From positions 62,001-126,000 of the forward strand of contig JBIKWB010000002.1 in the NCBI GenBank assembly GCA_044356555.1: a stretch of 64,000 nt of DNA, in the 5' to 3' direction. Below the pieces are notes generated by a model. The model searched no databases. It saw nothing but the letters and a program-made list of their open reading frames with translations, and was not told the origin of the DNA. Source of the DNA: Tous-C4FEB sp044356555. Lineage in GTDB: Bacteria > Verrucomicrobiota > Verrucomicrobiia > Opitutales > Opitutaceae. A program made the translations under genes and the position numbers. Positions 38,761 to 47,677 of the stretch are shown here, piece by piece; position 1 is the first letter of the stretch, and every line of letters begins with the position of its first letter.

Positions 38761-39193
38761 AGCCCGGGCTTTTAAGCCCGGGATGGTTTACACGGCAAAG
38801 GGGAGAGGAGCGTAGACCAAGGGCGAAGGGGAATGTGCCGGGAGAATGGGGGTGCACGCGGTCGACGAAAAAATTACCATCAGCCATCAGGCTCAGCTGG
38901 GAAGGCGTTTTTTCCGGCTTCAGGCTGGCGGCTTCGAAGGCGGCGGAGAAATCGGGGAGGCGTTTGCGCTTGGCGTAGGCATGGAAGCGGCGGATGGCGT
39001 CGTGGGAGAGCTTTACGGTCTTGCGAAGCTTGCCGAGGGCCTTGCGGCCGGCGCCGACGCGCAAACCGCCGTGCGTGAGTACGACACGGGCAGAATCGAA
39101 GTAGTCGAGCACGTCGCGACCGGCGTCGAAACGGGCTTCGAGGTTGGCGGCGGTGGTTTTAGCCGAGGCGGCGGAGGAAGAGTTTTTTTGCAT
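38750..39193 (-). CDS. CopG/RHH antitoxin-like protein whose 3' end runs into the IscB element
   Basis: A 147-residue protein from the ATG at 39193 (the frame is open to a TTG at 39304). LEARFDAGRDVLDYFDSARV resembles the N-terminal motif of CopG-type antitoxins, and THGGLRVGAGRKALGKLRKT followed by VKLSHDAIRRFHAYAKRKRL would be a DNA-binding ribbon-helix-helix-like part. The last residues, VNHPGLKSPGFDQ, are the translation of the element's terminal hairpin, so the natural C-terminus may have been lost by the insertion. No partner toxin is adjacent. The family call is tentative. Confidence 0.5.
   Translation of the reverse strand: MQKNSSSAASAKTTAANLEARFDAGRDVLDYFDSARVVLTHGGLRVGAGRKALGKLRKTVKLSHDAIRRFHAYAKRKRLPDFSAAFEAASLKPEKTPSQLSLMADGNFFVDRVHPHSPGTFPFALGLRSSPLCRVNHPGLKSPGFDQ
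38763..38782. repeat. Hairpin upstream of the omega RNA region (candidate LE)
   Basis: CCCGGGCTT, TT loop, AAGCCCGGG, a perfect 9-bp stem. It matches the 37020-37039 hairpin in stem and loop length and is partly related in sequence. Confidence 0.55.
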
Positions 39194-39348
39194 TGGGTCG
39201 GGAGCGGCGGGCGGAAATGAGGCGGAGGGTGTTGCCACCTCTTGGGTGACGACCTTGGCAAAATTCACCGGGAACAGACTCGGTTGTGTTAGGCTCGAGT
39301 TCAACGCCGTGTTGGCTTGGGCGTGGAGGTCCGCTTTAGTGTGGGGCG

Positions 39349-39981
39349 ATGAAGACTCTATTGATCGCCGGGGCGACGGGGTTGGTGGGGCGTGCGGTGC
39401 TGCGGCTTGCGCTGGCGGATCCGGCGATCGTGCGCGTGGTGGTGCCGACGCGGCGGGCGTTGGAGATGCGGCACGAGAAATTGGTTAACCCGGTGGTGGA
39501 CTTCGAGGCGTTGCCGGTGGGCGCGGAGTGGTGGCGGGTCGACGCGGTGGTCTGCACGCTGGGCACGACGATCAAAAAAGCGGGCTCGCAGGCGGCCTTT
39601 CGCCAGGTCGATCACGACCATCCGCTCGCGGTGGCCCGGCTCGCGCGGGCGGCGGGTGCGCAGGCTTACGCGCTCACCTCGTCGATGGGCGCGAACGTGA
39701 AGTCCCCGACGTTTTATCTGCGCACCAAGGGCGAGACGGAGCGCGATCTCGCGGCAGTGGGGTTGCCGTCGGTCACGGTCGTGCGGCCATCGTTGATCGG
39801 CGGGGAGCGGGCCGAGCGGCGGTGGGGCGAGGCGCTGGGTTTACAGTTGTTTAGGGCGTTGGGGCCGGTGTTGCCGCGGCGCTACCGCATCGTGCCGGCG
39901 GAGCGGATCGCGGCGCGGTTGCTCGCAAGCGCGATTTCAGCCCGGCCGGGACTGCAGATTGTGGAATCGGAAGCGATCTGA
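39349..39981 (+). CDS. NAD(P)-binding oxidoreductase (atypical SDR, HTATIP2-like)
   Basis: A 210-residue Rossmann protein: LLIAGATGLVGRAVLRLAL binds NAD(P), VDAVVCTLGTTIKKAGSQAA and YALTSSMGANVKSPTFYLRT are typical of the HTATIP2/atypical SDR group, and YLRTKGETE carries the Tyr/Lys pair region. The substrate is not known. It is transcribed toward engB with about 70 bp between them. Confidence 0.82.
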   Translation: MKTLLIAGATGLVGRAVLRLALADPAIVRVVVPTRRALEMRHEKLVNPVVDFEALPVGAEWWRVDAVVCTLGTTIKKAGSQAAFRQVDHDHPLAVARLARAAGAQAYALTSSMGANVKSPTFYLRTKGETERDLAAVGLPSVTVVRPSLIGGERAERRWGEALGLQLFRALGPVLPRRYRIVPAERIAARLLASAISARPGLQIVESEAI

Positions 39982-40049
39982 GCGGGCCGTCGAAGTGTTT
40001 CGCTTTCGGGCGAACGCGTGGTTCTGGTGGTGCCCGCCTCTTTGCATTC

Positions 40050-40655
40050 ATGAAAATAAAATCCGCCGTTTTTGAAGTCAGCTCGCCCGATCTGAAGTCG
40101 TGTCCCAATTGGAACCGGCCCGAGTTCGCCTTCATCGGCCGTTCGAATGTGGGCAAGTCCTCGCTCATCAACCTCCTCGCGGAGCAGAAGGGGCTGGCGA
40201 TGGTCTCGGACAAGCCGGGCAAGACGAAGCTGATCAATTTTTTCATCATGAACGGGTCGTGGTGTCTCGTGGATTTGCCGGGCTACGGCTACGCGAGCGC
40301 ATCGAAGCTGGACCGGCACGGGTTCAACGTGGCGGTGGCCGATTACATCGAGCAACGCGAGACCCTGCGCACGGTGTTTGTGCTGATCGACTCGCGGCTC
40401 GAGCCGCAAAAAATCGATTTGGACTTCCTGCGCTGGCTGGGCACGTGTCGCACTCCGTTTGTCCTGATCTTCACCAAGGCGGACAAACAGTCGGCGACCA
40501 AAACCGCTGCGAACGTGAAGGTCTTTTTGGCGCGACTCACCGAATGGCGCGAGGAAGCGCCGACTTACTATATCAGTTCGTCCGTCGAAAAGACGGGTCG
40601 CGGCGACGTGCTGAATCACATCGACCGGCTGTTGGCCAAGCGGACCGAGGCGTGA
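40050..40655 (+). CDS. engB: Ribosome biogenesis GTP-binding protein EngB (YsxC/YihA)
   Basis: A 201-residue GTPase of normal length needed for large-subunit assembly. G1 is GRSNVGKSS, the G2 region PGKTKLINFF, G3 DLPGYGYA, G4 FTKADK and G5 SSSVEKTG. The ATG at 40050 gives the standard N-terminus MKIKSAVFEVSS. No operon partner is obvious; the next gene starts about 75 bp downstream. Confidence 0.96.
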   Translation: MKIKSAVFEVSSPDLKSCPNWNRPEFAFIGRSNVGKSSLINLLAEQKGLAMVSDKPGKTKLINFFIMNGSWCLVDLPGYGYASASKLDRHGFNVAVADYIEQRETLRTVFVLIDSRLEPQKIDLDFLRWLGTCRTPFVLIFTKADKQSATKTAANVKVFLARLTEWREEAPTYYISSSVEKTGRGDVLNHIDRLLAKRTEA

Positions 40656-40731
40656 GATTTCGCCGGGTGGCGGAGGAGAATCAGCTCGCATCACCGGCTG
40701 GCGGTTTCGCAGTTTGTGTTCCTCTTATCCC

Positions 40732-43700
40732 ATGCGTTTCCCCCCTCTGTTCGTCCTGCGGCCGATGGTCGCGGTGGTTCTCGGATCGGTCCTGAGCCCG
40801 TTCTGCGCAGCCCAAAGCCCGGCTGAAAAACCGGCGCTTATCCTTCAAAAATGGTCGGGTGCGCTCAACGTCCCCGACCCCGTCGCGGTCGGAGTCGATC
40901 CGCAGGGCCGCGTCTACGTGGCGGCGACGACGCGGCGGAAGGTGGCCGATCTCGACATCCGGGAGCACCGGATGTGGATCGCGCGCGATGTCGGCCTGAC
41001 GAGCGTCGCGGACAAAACCGCGTTTTTCCGCGAAGAACTGGCGCCGGGAAAACTGCGCGCACCGCGCGGTGGGCTCAAGGATCACAACGGCGACGGCTCC
41101 ATCGATTGGAAGGATCTCACCTCTTTCTCCGAGCGCATTTACCAGCTCCGCGACACCGACGGCGATGGCACGGCGGACAAAATGACCGTCTTCGCCGAGG
41201 GGTTTAACACCGAAGCCACCGGCATCGCCGCCGGCGTGATGTATCACGATGGCTGGGTCTACGCGACGATCGCGCCCGATCTTTGGCGGTTCAAGGACAC
41301 CGACGATGATGGCGTCGCCGACATCCGCGAAGTGGTCGCGCATGGGTTCGGAGTTCACCTCGCCTACGCGGGACACGACATGCACGGCCTGAGTGTCGGG
41401 CCCGACGGGCGGATTTATTGGAGCATCGGCGACAAGGGTTCCAACGTGACCTCGAAGGAGGGAAAGAATTTTTACTATCCCAACGAAGGCGCGATCTTCC
41501 GGGTCGAACCCGACGGCTCGAACTTCGAAGTCTACGCCCGCGGGGTGCGCAATCCGCAGGAGCCGGCGTTCGATGATTTCGGCGATCTCATCGTGGTGGA
41601 CAACGACGCCGACATGAAGGGCGAGCGCGAGCGTTTCGCCTATATCGTGGAGGGCAGCGACACCGGTTGGCGCTGCAATTACCAATACATGGCCGAGGCG
41701 AGCCCGTGGATGCGCGAGGGCTTGTGGAAGCCGCTCTTTCCGGGTCAGGCGGCTTATTTGTTGCCGGCGATTTCGAATTATTCCGACGGACCGGCGGGCT
41801 TCCGCTATGACCCGGGCACGGCGCTGGGTGCGGCGCAGCGCGGGATGTTTTTTCTCAACGAATTTCCATCCGGAAAACTGCGCGGTTTTCGCGCCGAGCG
41901 CGACGGAGCGACGTTCAAGATGGTCGATGCGAGCATCGTCCACGAAGGCGTGATGGGCATCGGCCTCGCCTGGCATCCCGACGGGTCGCTGTTCCTCGCG
42001 GATTGGATCGGAGGTTATCCGCTCGACGGCCTCGGGGCGATCTGGCGCGTCGACGCGCCCGCCGGATCCGCGGACCCGGTACGCCTCGAAACGCATCGTC
42101 TGTTGCGCGCGGGCTTTGCCGCCACGACCGATGACGCGCTCGTGCCGCTGCTTGGCCACCGCGATCAACGCGTGCGCCAAGGGGCGCAGCTCGAGCTCGC
42201 CAAGCGGGGTCGGGGCGAATTGTTGCTCGTCGTCGCCCGGGATGCTTCGGCCCCGCGACTCGCCCGCGTGCACGCGGTCTGGGGCGTGGGTCAATTGCTG
42301 CGTCGCAAGGCCGCAACGCTCGCGGCCGTCGTGCCGTTGCTCTCGGATGCTGACGGGGAGATTCGCACGCAGGCGGTAAAAATCATTGGTGATGTCGCGA
42401 GCGCGAAGTCCGAGGCCAAGCGCCTGATTCCGCTGCTGACCGATCCGGAGCCGCGGGTGCGGCTGCAGTCGGCGATCGCGCTGGGGAAATTAGGCGAACC
42501 CTCGGCGGTCGAGGCGCTGTTCGCGTTTGCGGCGAAAGAGTCGGACGTGCCCGTGCTGCGCCATGCCGCGGTGATGGGTCTGGTGGGATGCGCGACGACG
42601 GAGCAGTTGGTGGCGAAGCGCTCGGACCCCTCGGTCAACGTGCGGCTCGTGAGTGTGGTGGCGTTGCGCCGGTTGGCCGCGCCGCAGTTGGCGGAGTTTT
42701 TGGAAGACGCCGACGGGCGGGTGGTCGAAGAAGCGGCCCGCGCGATTCATGATGATCTCGGCGTGCCGGCGGCGCTGCCCGCACTGGCGGCGATGGTGGC
42801 GAAGCGTTCGCCGAGTGAGATTATCACGCGGCGGGCGATCAACGCCAACCTGCGGCTCGGCACGTCCGGCGGGGCGGCGTTGCTCACGGCTTTTGCGCTC
42901 GACGAAGCGGCCTCACTGGAAATGCGGCGCGAGGCGCTGGAAACGCTCAAAGTCTGGCTCGCGCCGGCCCCGCTCGACCGGGTTGACGGCTACGCGCGAA
43001 CGTTCAAACCCCAGCCGATCGCGGCCGAATTGGAGCCGAAACTCGGGGCGTTGCTCGCGCTGAAGGACCCGACGTTGAAGACCCTTGGCATCGAGATCAT
43101 GATCGCCCACGCGCTGAAAGCCGCGCCGGAGTTGATCGCGGCCATCGTCGGGGAAAAGAGCGCGACGGGTGACTTGCGCGCCCAAGCGCTGCGGCTGATG
43201 GCGGGCGGAGCGGAAGCTAATCCGGCGGCCCAATCGGCGCTCGCGCTGGCACTGGCGGCCGACTCGCCGGCACCGCTGCACCGGGCGGCGTTGGCGCTGT
43301 TGTTGCCCGGTCAGCCCGAGCGACTGGTGCGCGAAACCAAGGTGGTCTTCGAGCGCCGCAGCTTGGCCGAGCAACAGCACGCGCTCGCCCTGTTGGCCAA
43401 GGGGGCACACCCGACGACCGATGCGGCGCTGATCTCTTGGGCGGATGCGCTCGTCGCGGGCACGGCCCCCGATGGATTGAAGCTCGATGTGCTCGAAGCG
43501 GCGCAGGCCCGCAGCGCGGCGAACGCGGCGTTGGCGGCAAAAGTAAAAGCCTACTTGGCGACGCCGGAAGCGGCGAAGCAGGGTGCGCTGCTTTTCGGCG
43601 GTGATAGTCTGGCGGGGCGCGACTTGGTCCAAAATCACCTCAATGCAAACTGCTTGGCCTGCCACGGCGTCGAGGCGAAATCAGGGAGCGAAGTCGGACC

Positions 43701-44061
43701 AAACCTGAGTGCGATCGGCGCCGAGCGCGATGCGGCGTATCTCTTGGAATCGATGCTGACGCCCGGTGCGAGTATCGCGCAGGGCTATGGCTTGGTGAGT
43801 GTGACGCTGAAGGATGGCGCGACCGTGGGCGGCACGCTCGCCCGAGAGACGCCATCGACGGTGGCCGTGCGCCAGTTTGACGGCGCGACGAAGACGATTC
43901 CTCGGTCGGAGATCGCCAGCCAGACCCCGGCGATTTCGATCATGCCGCCCATGCTCGGGATTTTGCAGCCGCGGGAGATCCGCGATGTGGTGGCGTATCT
44001 GGCGAGCTTGAAGCCAAAGCCGCGGGGTAATTCCGCGGCAAAGGCGGCCGGCGGCGAGTAG
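40732..44061 (+). CDS. PVC-type membrane-bound dehydrogenase/HEAT/cytochrome c protein
   Basis: A 1109-residue exported protein (signal peptide ending near FCAAQ). Residues about 35-430 form the beta-propeller of the PVC 'membrane-bound dehydrogenase' domain, with DTDGDGTADKMTVFAEGFN and FGDLIVVDNDADMKGERER; DxDxDG loops (DHNGDGSIDW, DTDGDGTADK, DTDDDGVADI) probably bind calcium. Residues about 450-860 are HEAT-type helical repeats (LLSDADGEIRTQAVKIIGDV). The C-terminus has one heme c site, CLACHG, in a PVC-specific cytochrome domain ending REIRDVVAYLASLK. A periplasmic sugar- or alcohol-oxidising role is inferred. Confidence 0.88.
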   Translation: MRFPPLFVLRPMVAVVLGSVLSPFCAAQSPAEKPALILQKWSGALNVPDPVAVGVDPQGRVYVAATTRRKVADLDIREHRMWIARDVGLTSVADKTAFFREELAPGKLRAPRGGLKDHNGDGSIDWKDLTSFSERIYQLRDTDGDGTADKMTVFAEGFNTEATGIAAGVMYHDGWVYATIAPDLWRFKDTDDDGVADIREVVAHGFGVHLAYAGHDMHGLSVGPDGRIYWSIGDKGSNVTSKEGKNFYYPNEGAIFRVEPDGSNFEVYARGVRNPQEPAFDDFGDLIVVDNDADMKGERERFAYIVEGSDTGWRCNYQYMAEASPWMREGLWKPLFPGQAAYLLPAISNYSDGPAGFRYDPGTALGAAQRGMFFLNEFPSGKLRGFRAERDGATFKMVDASIVHEGVMGIGLAWHPDGSLFLADWIGGYPLDGLGAIWRVDAPAGSADPVRLETHRLLRAGFAATTDDALVPLLGHRDQRVRQGAQLELAKRGRGELLLVVARDASAPRLARVHAVWGVGQLLRRKAATLAAVVPLLSDADGEIRTQAVKIIGDVASAKSEAKRLIPLLTDPEPRVRLQSAIALGKLGEPSAVEALFAFAAKESDVPVLRHAAVMGLVGCATTEQLVAKRSDPSVNVRLVSVVALRRLAAPQLAEFLEDADGRVVEEAARAIHDDLGVPAALPALAAMVAKRSPSEIITRRAINANLRLGTSGGAALLTAFALDEAASLEMRREALETLKVWLAPAPLDRVDGYARTFKPQPIAAELEPKLGALLALKDPTLKTLGIEIMIAHALKAAPELIAAIVGEKSATGDLRAQALRLMAGGAEANPAAQSALALALAADSPAPLHRAALALLLPGQPERLVRETKVVFERRSLAEQQHALALLAKGAHPTTDAALISWADALVAGTAPDGLKLDVLEAAQARSAANAALAAKVKAYLATPEAAKQGALLFGGDSLAGRDLVQNHLNANCLACHGVEAKSGSEVGPNLSAIGAERDAAYLLESMLTPGASIAQGYGLVSVTLKDGATVGGTLARETPSTVAVRQFDGATKTIPRSEIASQTPAISIMPPMLGILQPREIRDVVAYLASLKPKPRGNSAAKAAGGE

Positions 44062-44135
44062 GGCCGGCGGTGTGGGGCGCTGTGTTCCGGTCCGGCGGTA
44101 GAACCAGCCGGTGGTCGGTTGTGCTGAAAAGAGCG

Positions 44136-44152
44136 CCCGACCAACGGTCGGG
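44136..44152. repeat. REP-like palindrome CCCGACC-AAC-GGTCGGG
   Basis: A perfect 7-bp stem with a 3-nt loop between the PVC dehydrogenase and the L,D-transpeptidase genes, sharing its stem with 47661-47677 and in part with 19595-19607. It may also act as a terminator. Confidence 0.5.
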
Positions 44153-44258
44153 CCTGGTTGCTACAGCCGGAACGCATCTTCCCTGGAATGCCCGCGGGCG
44201 CGGGGCGGTATCAGCGCCGGACTTGGCAAGAGATGGGAGCACGCGCACGATTTGAATC

Positions 44259-45323
44259 ATGCAACATCGCCTGCGCTCCATTTTCCGGTTTCTCCGGGCG
44301 ATCGCGGGGACGTGGTTGGTGGCGAGCGCGGTGAGTGCCGAGCCGGTGGTGAGATTCGTTTTGCCGCCTCCGCCGGTGATCGTCCCCGAGCCGGTGGCCG
44401 AGGAACCGGCACCGGAATCGGTCGCGGAATCTCAGGGGCCCGCGGCCGCACCGTTGGGCGCCGCGCAGCCGGTGACGAATTGGTTGGAGGCGCAAGTCGA
44501 GCTGGCGCGGCGCGGATTTTCCAGCGGCTCGATCGACGGGGTGGGCGGCGCGCAATCGGCGGCGGCGTTGAAAGCGTTTCAGGAGGAGCACGGGCTCGCC
44601 CCGAGCGGGACGCTCGACCGGGCGACGCGCGGAGTGTTGGTGATGACGTGGCCTGCGCTGGGGGAGTTGACGTTGAGCCCGGGCGATGTGGCGCGGCTTC
44701 AGATTTTGAACGATACGTGGGTGGGCAAATCGGAGCAGACGGCGCTGGACTATGAGACGGCGCTCGAGCTCATCGCCGAGCGGGCGCACGCGAGTCCGAA
44801 GCTGATTCAGCGGCTCAATCCGGCGGTGGACTGGACGCAGCCGTTGTTGGCGGGCGCCGTGATCAAGGTCCCGGCGGTCGGCAAGGTCGTGATCAAGGGT
44901 GAAGCGGCGAAGATCCACGTGCGGCTGGCGGAGCGGGTGCTCCAAGTGCGGGACGCCGGGGACAAGTTGCTCGCGCATTTCCCGGTGAGCATTGCGAAGA
45001 AGGTCGAGAAACGGCCGGTGGGCGAGTTGCGCGTGATCATCGCGATCGCAAACCCCGATTACACATTCGACCCTGCGATGTTTCCGGAGTCGGAGGAGGC
45101 GAAGGGCCTCGGCCGAAAACTAATTTTGCCTCCGGGACCGAACAACCCGGTGGGGGTGGCATGGATCGGTTTGGACCGGCCGGGCTACGGAATCCACGGC
45201 ACGCCGAAGCCGGAGCAAGTGGGCCGCACGGAGTCGCACGGGTGCTTCCGCCTGGCGAATTGGGACGCGGAAACGCTGCTGCCGCTCGCCTGGGTGGGGC
45301 TGACGGTGGTGGTGGATCCGTAA
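44259..45323 (+). CDS. L,D-transpeptidase (YkuD) with peptidoglycan-binding domain
   Basis: A 354-residue exported protein. After the signal peptide and a Pro/Glu-rich linker comes a PG_binding_1 domain (LARRGFSSGSIDGVGGAQSA, ALKAFQEEHGL), a LysM-like stretch (LIQRLNP...AGAVIKVP), and a C-terminal YkuD domain with GYGIHGTPKPEQVGRTESHG followed by CFRLANWD; the catalytic Cys and both His are present. It would form 3-3 cross-links in, or attach proteins to, peptidoglycan. Confidence 0.93.
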   Translation: MQHRLRSIFRFLRAIAGTWLVASAVSAEPVVRFVLPPPPVIVPEPVAEEPAPESVAESQGPAAAPLGAAQPVTNWLEAQVELARRGFSSGSIDGVGGAQSAAALKAFQEEHGLAPSGTLDRATRGVLVMTWPALGELTLSPGDVARLQILNDTWVGKSEQTALDYETALELIAERAHASPKLIQRLNPAVDWTQPLLAGAVIKVPAVGKVVIKGEAAKIHVRLAERVLQVRDAGDKLLAHFPVSIAKKVEKRPVGELRVIIAIANPDYTFDPAMFPESEEAKGLGRKLILPPGPNNPVGVAWIGLDRPGYGIHGTPKPEQVGRTESHGCFRLANWDAETLLPLAWVGLTVVVDP

Positions 45324-45357
45324 ACGGCATGGGCGGTTGGGTCCTCGCGGCGGGTGG

Positions 45358-45379
45358 AGCCCGATGTCCCTATCGGGCT
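45358..45379. terminator. Hairpin after the L,D-transpeptidase gene
   Basis: AGCCCGAT, six-base loop, ATCGGGCT: a perfect 8-bp stem 35 bp after the stop codon at 45323. There is no T-run. Confidence 0.5.
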
Positions 45380-45468
45380 GAAGGCGAGGGAATGCGTGGG
45401 CGCGTGGTGGGGAGCGTGGGCGCCGGCGTGAGTGGGCTTGGGCGCAGGCAGGCTTGGGCGTGGGCGCG

Positions 45469-45494
45469 GGAGCCCGATGGGGACAGCGGGCTCC
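45469..45494. terminator. Second hairpin in the gap before parE
   Basis: GGAGCCCG (45469-45476) and CGGGCTCC (45487-45494) form an 8-bp stem with a 10-nt loop. It lies just beyond the end of the minus-strand coding relic at 45506, so it would terminate transcripts from either side. Confidence 0.4.
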
Positions 45495-45505
45495 AACTTC
45501 AGGGA

Positions 45506-45687
45506 TTACTTTTTGTCGCCGCCGAAAAGGCCTTTGATCGCGCTGCCGGCCCGCTTGACGGTCTCTGCCAGGCCGCGCCGCCGCCCTCTGCGGTGCCGAG
45601 CTCGGTGAGCTCAAGCGGCGGGAACGGGACTTTGATCGCCGCGGCGCTTAGACCGACGCTGACCGTGGCTTTTCTCTTGTCACGCAC
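45506..45687 (-). pseudogene. Possible frameshifted remnant of a small or AsmA-type C-terminus
   Basis: The minus strand reads AAIKVPFPPLELTELGTAEGG in one frame and, after a shift in the GGC run near 45585, GLAETVKRAGSAIKGLFGGD ending KK and TAA. A segment of the type 'I-P-L-P-x-I-x-L-T-x-L-G' near the end followed by a short amphipathic helix is seen at the C-terminus of some AsmA-like membrane proteins. No longer gene is present upstream. This is a weak call; the rest of the 45324-45728 gap shows only the two hairpins. Confidence 0.3.
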
Positions 45688-45728
45688 AGCGTCGCCCGGA
45701 CGCTGGGCGCTCGTTTCAAAATCCTCCC

Positions 45729-47579
45729 ATGGCGTCCAACTACACCGAAGCCAGCATCAAGACCCTGTCCTCGCTCGAGCATATCCGCCTGCGTCCCGGC
45801 ATGTATATCGGCCGGCTCGGCAACGGCATGCACGCCGAGGACGGCATTTATGTTCTGCTCAAAGAGACGATCGATAATTCCATCGACGAGTTCATGATGG
45901 GGCAGGGCAAAAAAATCGAAATCGAGCTCAATGATCGCACCGTGCGGGTGCGCGATTACGGCCGCGGCATCCCGCTGGGCAAACTCATCGACTGCGTCTC
46001 GATCATCAACACGGGCGCGAAATACGACAGCGAGACCTTCCAAAAAGCCGTCGGTTTGAACGGCGTCGGCCAAAAGGCGGTCAACGCGCTCGCGCTCGAA
46101 TACCGCGCCATGGCCGTGCGCGACGGCGAGTCGAAGCTTGTGGAATTCGCTCAGGGCAAACTCAAGAAGGACCACAAAGTCATCAAGTCCACCGAGCGTA
46201 ACGGCACGTTGATCGAGTTCATCCCCGACGAGGCGCTCTTCGGCGCGGACTTCAAGTTCCGCCCGGAATTCGTCGAAGACATGCTCTGGAACTACGCGTT
46301 CCTGAACCGTGGTCTGACGCTCACGTTCAACGGCAAGGCGTTTAAATCCGAGAAAGGTCTTGAGGACCTGCTCGCAAAGAATCTGACCGGCGAGACGCTT
46401 TACCCGATCATCCACCTCGAGGGTGACGACATCGAGTTCGCGATGACGCACGGCAGTCATTACGGCGAAGAGTATTTCTCGTTCGTCAACGGCCAGCACA
46501 CCACGATGGGCGGCACGCACCAGCAGGCGTTTCGCGAGGCGGTTGTCGAAACCGTGCGGAATTTTTTCAAGAAGGACTTCGAAGCGGCCGACGTGCGCCA
46601 GTCCATCGTCGCGGCGATCGCCGTGCGCGTGCAGGAGCCGGTCTTCGAGTCGCAGACCAAGACGAAGCTCGGCTCGGCCGATATGGGCCCCGGCGGCCCG
46701 AGCGTGAAGGACTTCATCGGCAAGTTCGTCCAGCAGACGCTCGACGTTTATCTCCACAAAAACCCGGTCGCCGCCGAGGCCATCCTGCGAAAAATCCAGG
46801 CGAGCGAACACGAGCGCAAGGAACTCGCCGGCATCCGCAACCTCGCCCGCGAGCGCGCGAAGAAAGCCTCGCTGCACAATAAGAAACTCCGCGACTGCCG
46901 CCTCCACCTCGGCGACAAGAACGAGCGGGCCGAGGGCTCCAGCCTCTTCATCGTCGAGGGCGACAGCGCCGCCGGTTCGCTCACCGCCTGCCGCGATGTG
47001 CAGACGCAGGCGGTCTTCGCGCTGAAGGGCAAACCGCTCAACACCTACGGGCTCTCGAAGAAGGTCATCTATGAGAACGAGGAATTTCACCTCCTCCAGT
47101 CGGCGCTCAACATTGAGGACGGCCTCGACGGTCTGCGCTACGGCAAAGTCATTATCGCGACCGATGCCGACGTGGACGGCATGCACATCCGCCTGCTCCT
47201 GTTATCGTTTTTCCTGCAATTTTTCCCCGACCTGATCGCGCGCGGCCATCTCTCGATTCTCGAAACCCCGCTGTTCCGCGTGCGGAACAAAAAGAAGACG
47301 ATCTATTGCTACGACGAGAAAGAGAAACAGGCCGCCATTGCGCAACTCGGCGCCACGCACGAGATCACGCGGTTTAAAGGTCTCGGCGAAATCTCGGCGC
47401 ATGAGTTCAAAGATTTCATCGGCGAAAACATCCGCCTCGATCCGGTCTCGTTGAACCACCTGCACAACACCGACGAGTTGCTCTCGTTCTACATGGGCAA
47501 GAACACGCCCGAGCGGCAGGACTTCATCATCGGGAATCTGAAGGTGGAGAAAGACCTGGTAGAGGCCGGCGAGAAATAG
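45729..47579 (+). CDS. parE: Type IIA topoisomerase B subunit (ParE/GyrB-like)
   Basis: A 616-residue ATPase subunit. The GHKL ATP site is visible in LKETIDNSIDEFM, VRVRDYGRGIPLGK and GLNGVGQKAVNAL; the TOPRIM part has SSLFIVEGDSAAGSLTACRD and VIIATDADVDGMHIRLLLLS. Length and the short C-terminus fit topoisomerase IV-type B subunits. The partner A subunit is encoded 4.4 kb downstream at 51972. Together they decatenate chromosomes with ATP. Confidence 0.9.
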   Translation: MASNYTEASIKTLSSLEHIRLRPGMYIGRLGNGMHAEDGIYVLLKETIDNSIDEFMMGQGKKIEIELNDRTVRVRDYGRGIPLGKLIDCVSIINTGAKYDSETFQKAVGLNGVGQKAVNALALEYRAMAVRDGESKLVEFAQGKLKKDHKVIKSTERNGTLIEFIPDEALFGADFKFRPEFVEDMLWNYAFLNRGLTLTFNGKAFKSEKGLEDLLAKNLTGETLYPIIHLEGDDIEFAMTHGSHYGEEYFSFVNGQHTTMGGTHQQAFREAVVETVRNFFKKDFEAADVRQSIVAAIAVRVQEPVFESQTKTKLGSADMGPGGPSVKDFIGKFVQQTLDVYLHKNPVAAEAILRKIQASEHERKELAGIRNLARERAKKASLHNKKLRDCRLHLGDKNERAEGSSLFIVEGDSAAGSLTACRDVQTQAVFALKGKPLNTYGLSKKVIYENEEFHLLQSALNIEDGLDGLRYGKVIIATDADVDGMHIRLLLLSFFLQFFPDLIARGHLSILETPLFRVRNKKKTIYCYDEKEKQAAIAQLGATHEITRFKGLGEISAHEFKDFIGENIRLDPVSLNHLHNTDELLSFYMGKNTPERQDFIIGNLKVEKDLVEAGEK

Positions 47580-47660
47580 CGGGGAGACGACGCTCTGCGC
47601 CGGCAGCGGGGCGAAAGCAGGGCAGCCGCCGGTGTCTGCATCCATTTCCGAGGTAGGACC

Positions 47661-47677
47661 CCCGACCTCGGGTCGGG
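47661..47677. repeat. REP-like palindrome CCCGACC-TCG-GGTCGGG after parE
   Basis: A perfect 7-bp stem and 3-nt loop, 80 bp downstream of the parE stop, with the same stem as 44136-44152. Confidence 0.5.

Larger units (their letters stand above)
37020..38782 (-). mobile_element. IscB-type element (IS200/IS605-like, no tnpA) with hairpin ends
   Basis: The element is bounded by two imperfect palindromes with 9-bp stems and 2-nt loops: 37020-37039 (CCCGGCCCT/AGGGCTGGG, one G-T pair, containing the iscB stop) and 38763-38782 (CCCGGGCTT/AAGCCCGGG). Between them are iscB and an upstream GC-rich structured region. No tyrosine transposase tnpA is present, so any movement needs a TnpA in trans. The outer hairpin is read through by the neighbouring antitoxin-like gene. 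The exact element ends are not determined. Confidence 0.65.

Noticed and set aside
37020..38782. The IscB gene as a Cas9
   Set aside because: It is far too short, has a PLMP N-terminus instead of REC lobes, and there is no CRISPR array or cas1/cas2 nearby.
45648..47186. 512-codon minus-strand frame over parE
   Set aside because: It is the antisense shadow of a highly conserved gene; the product has no recognisable motif.
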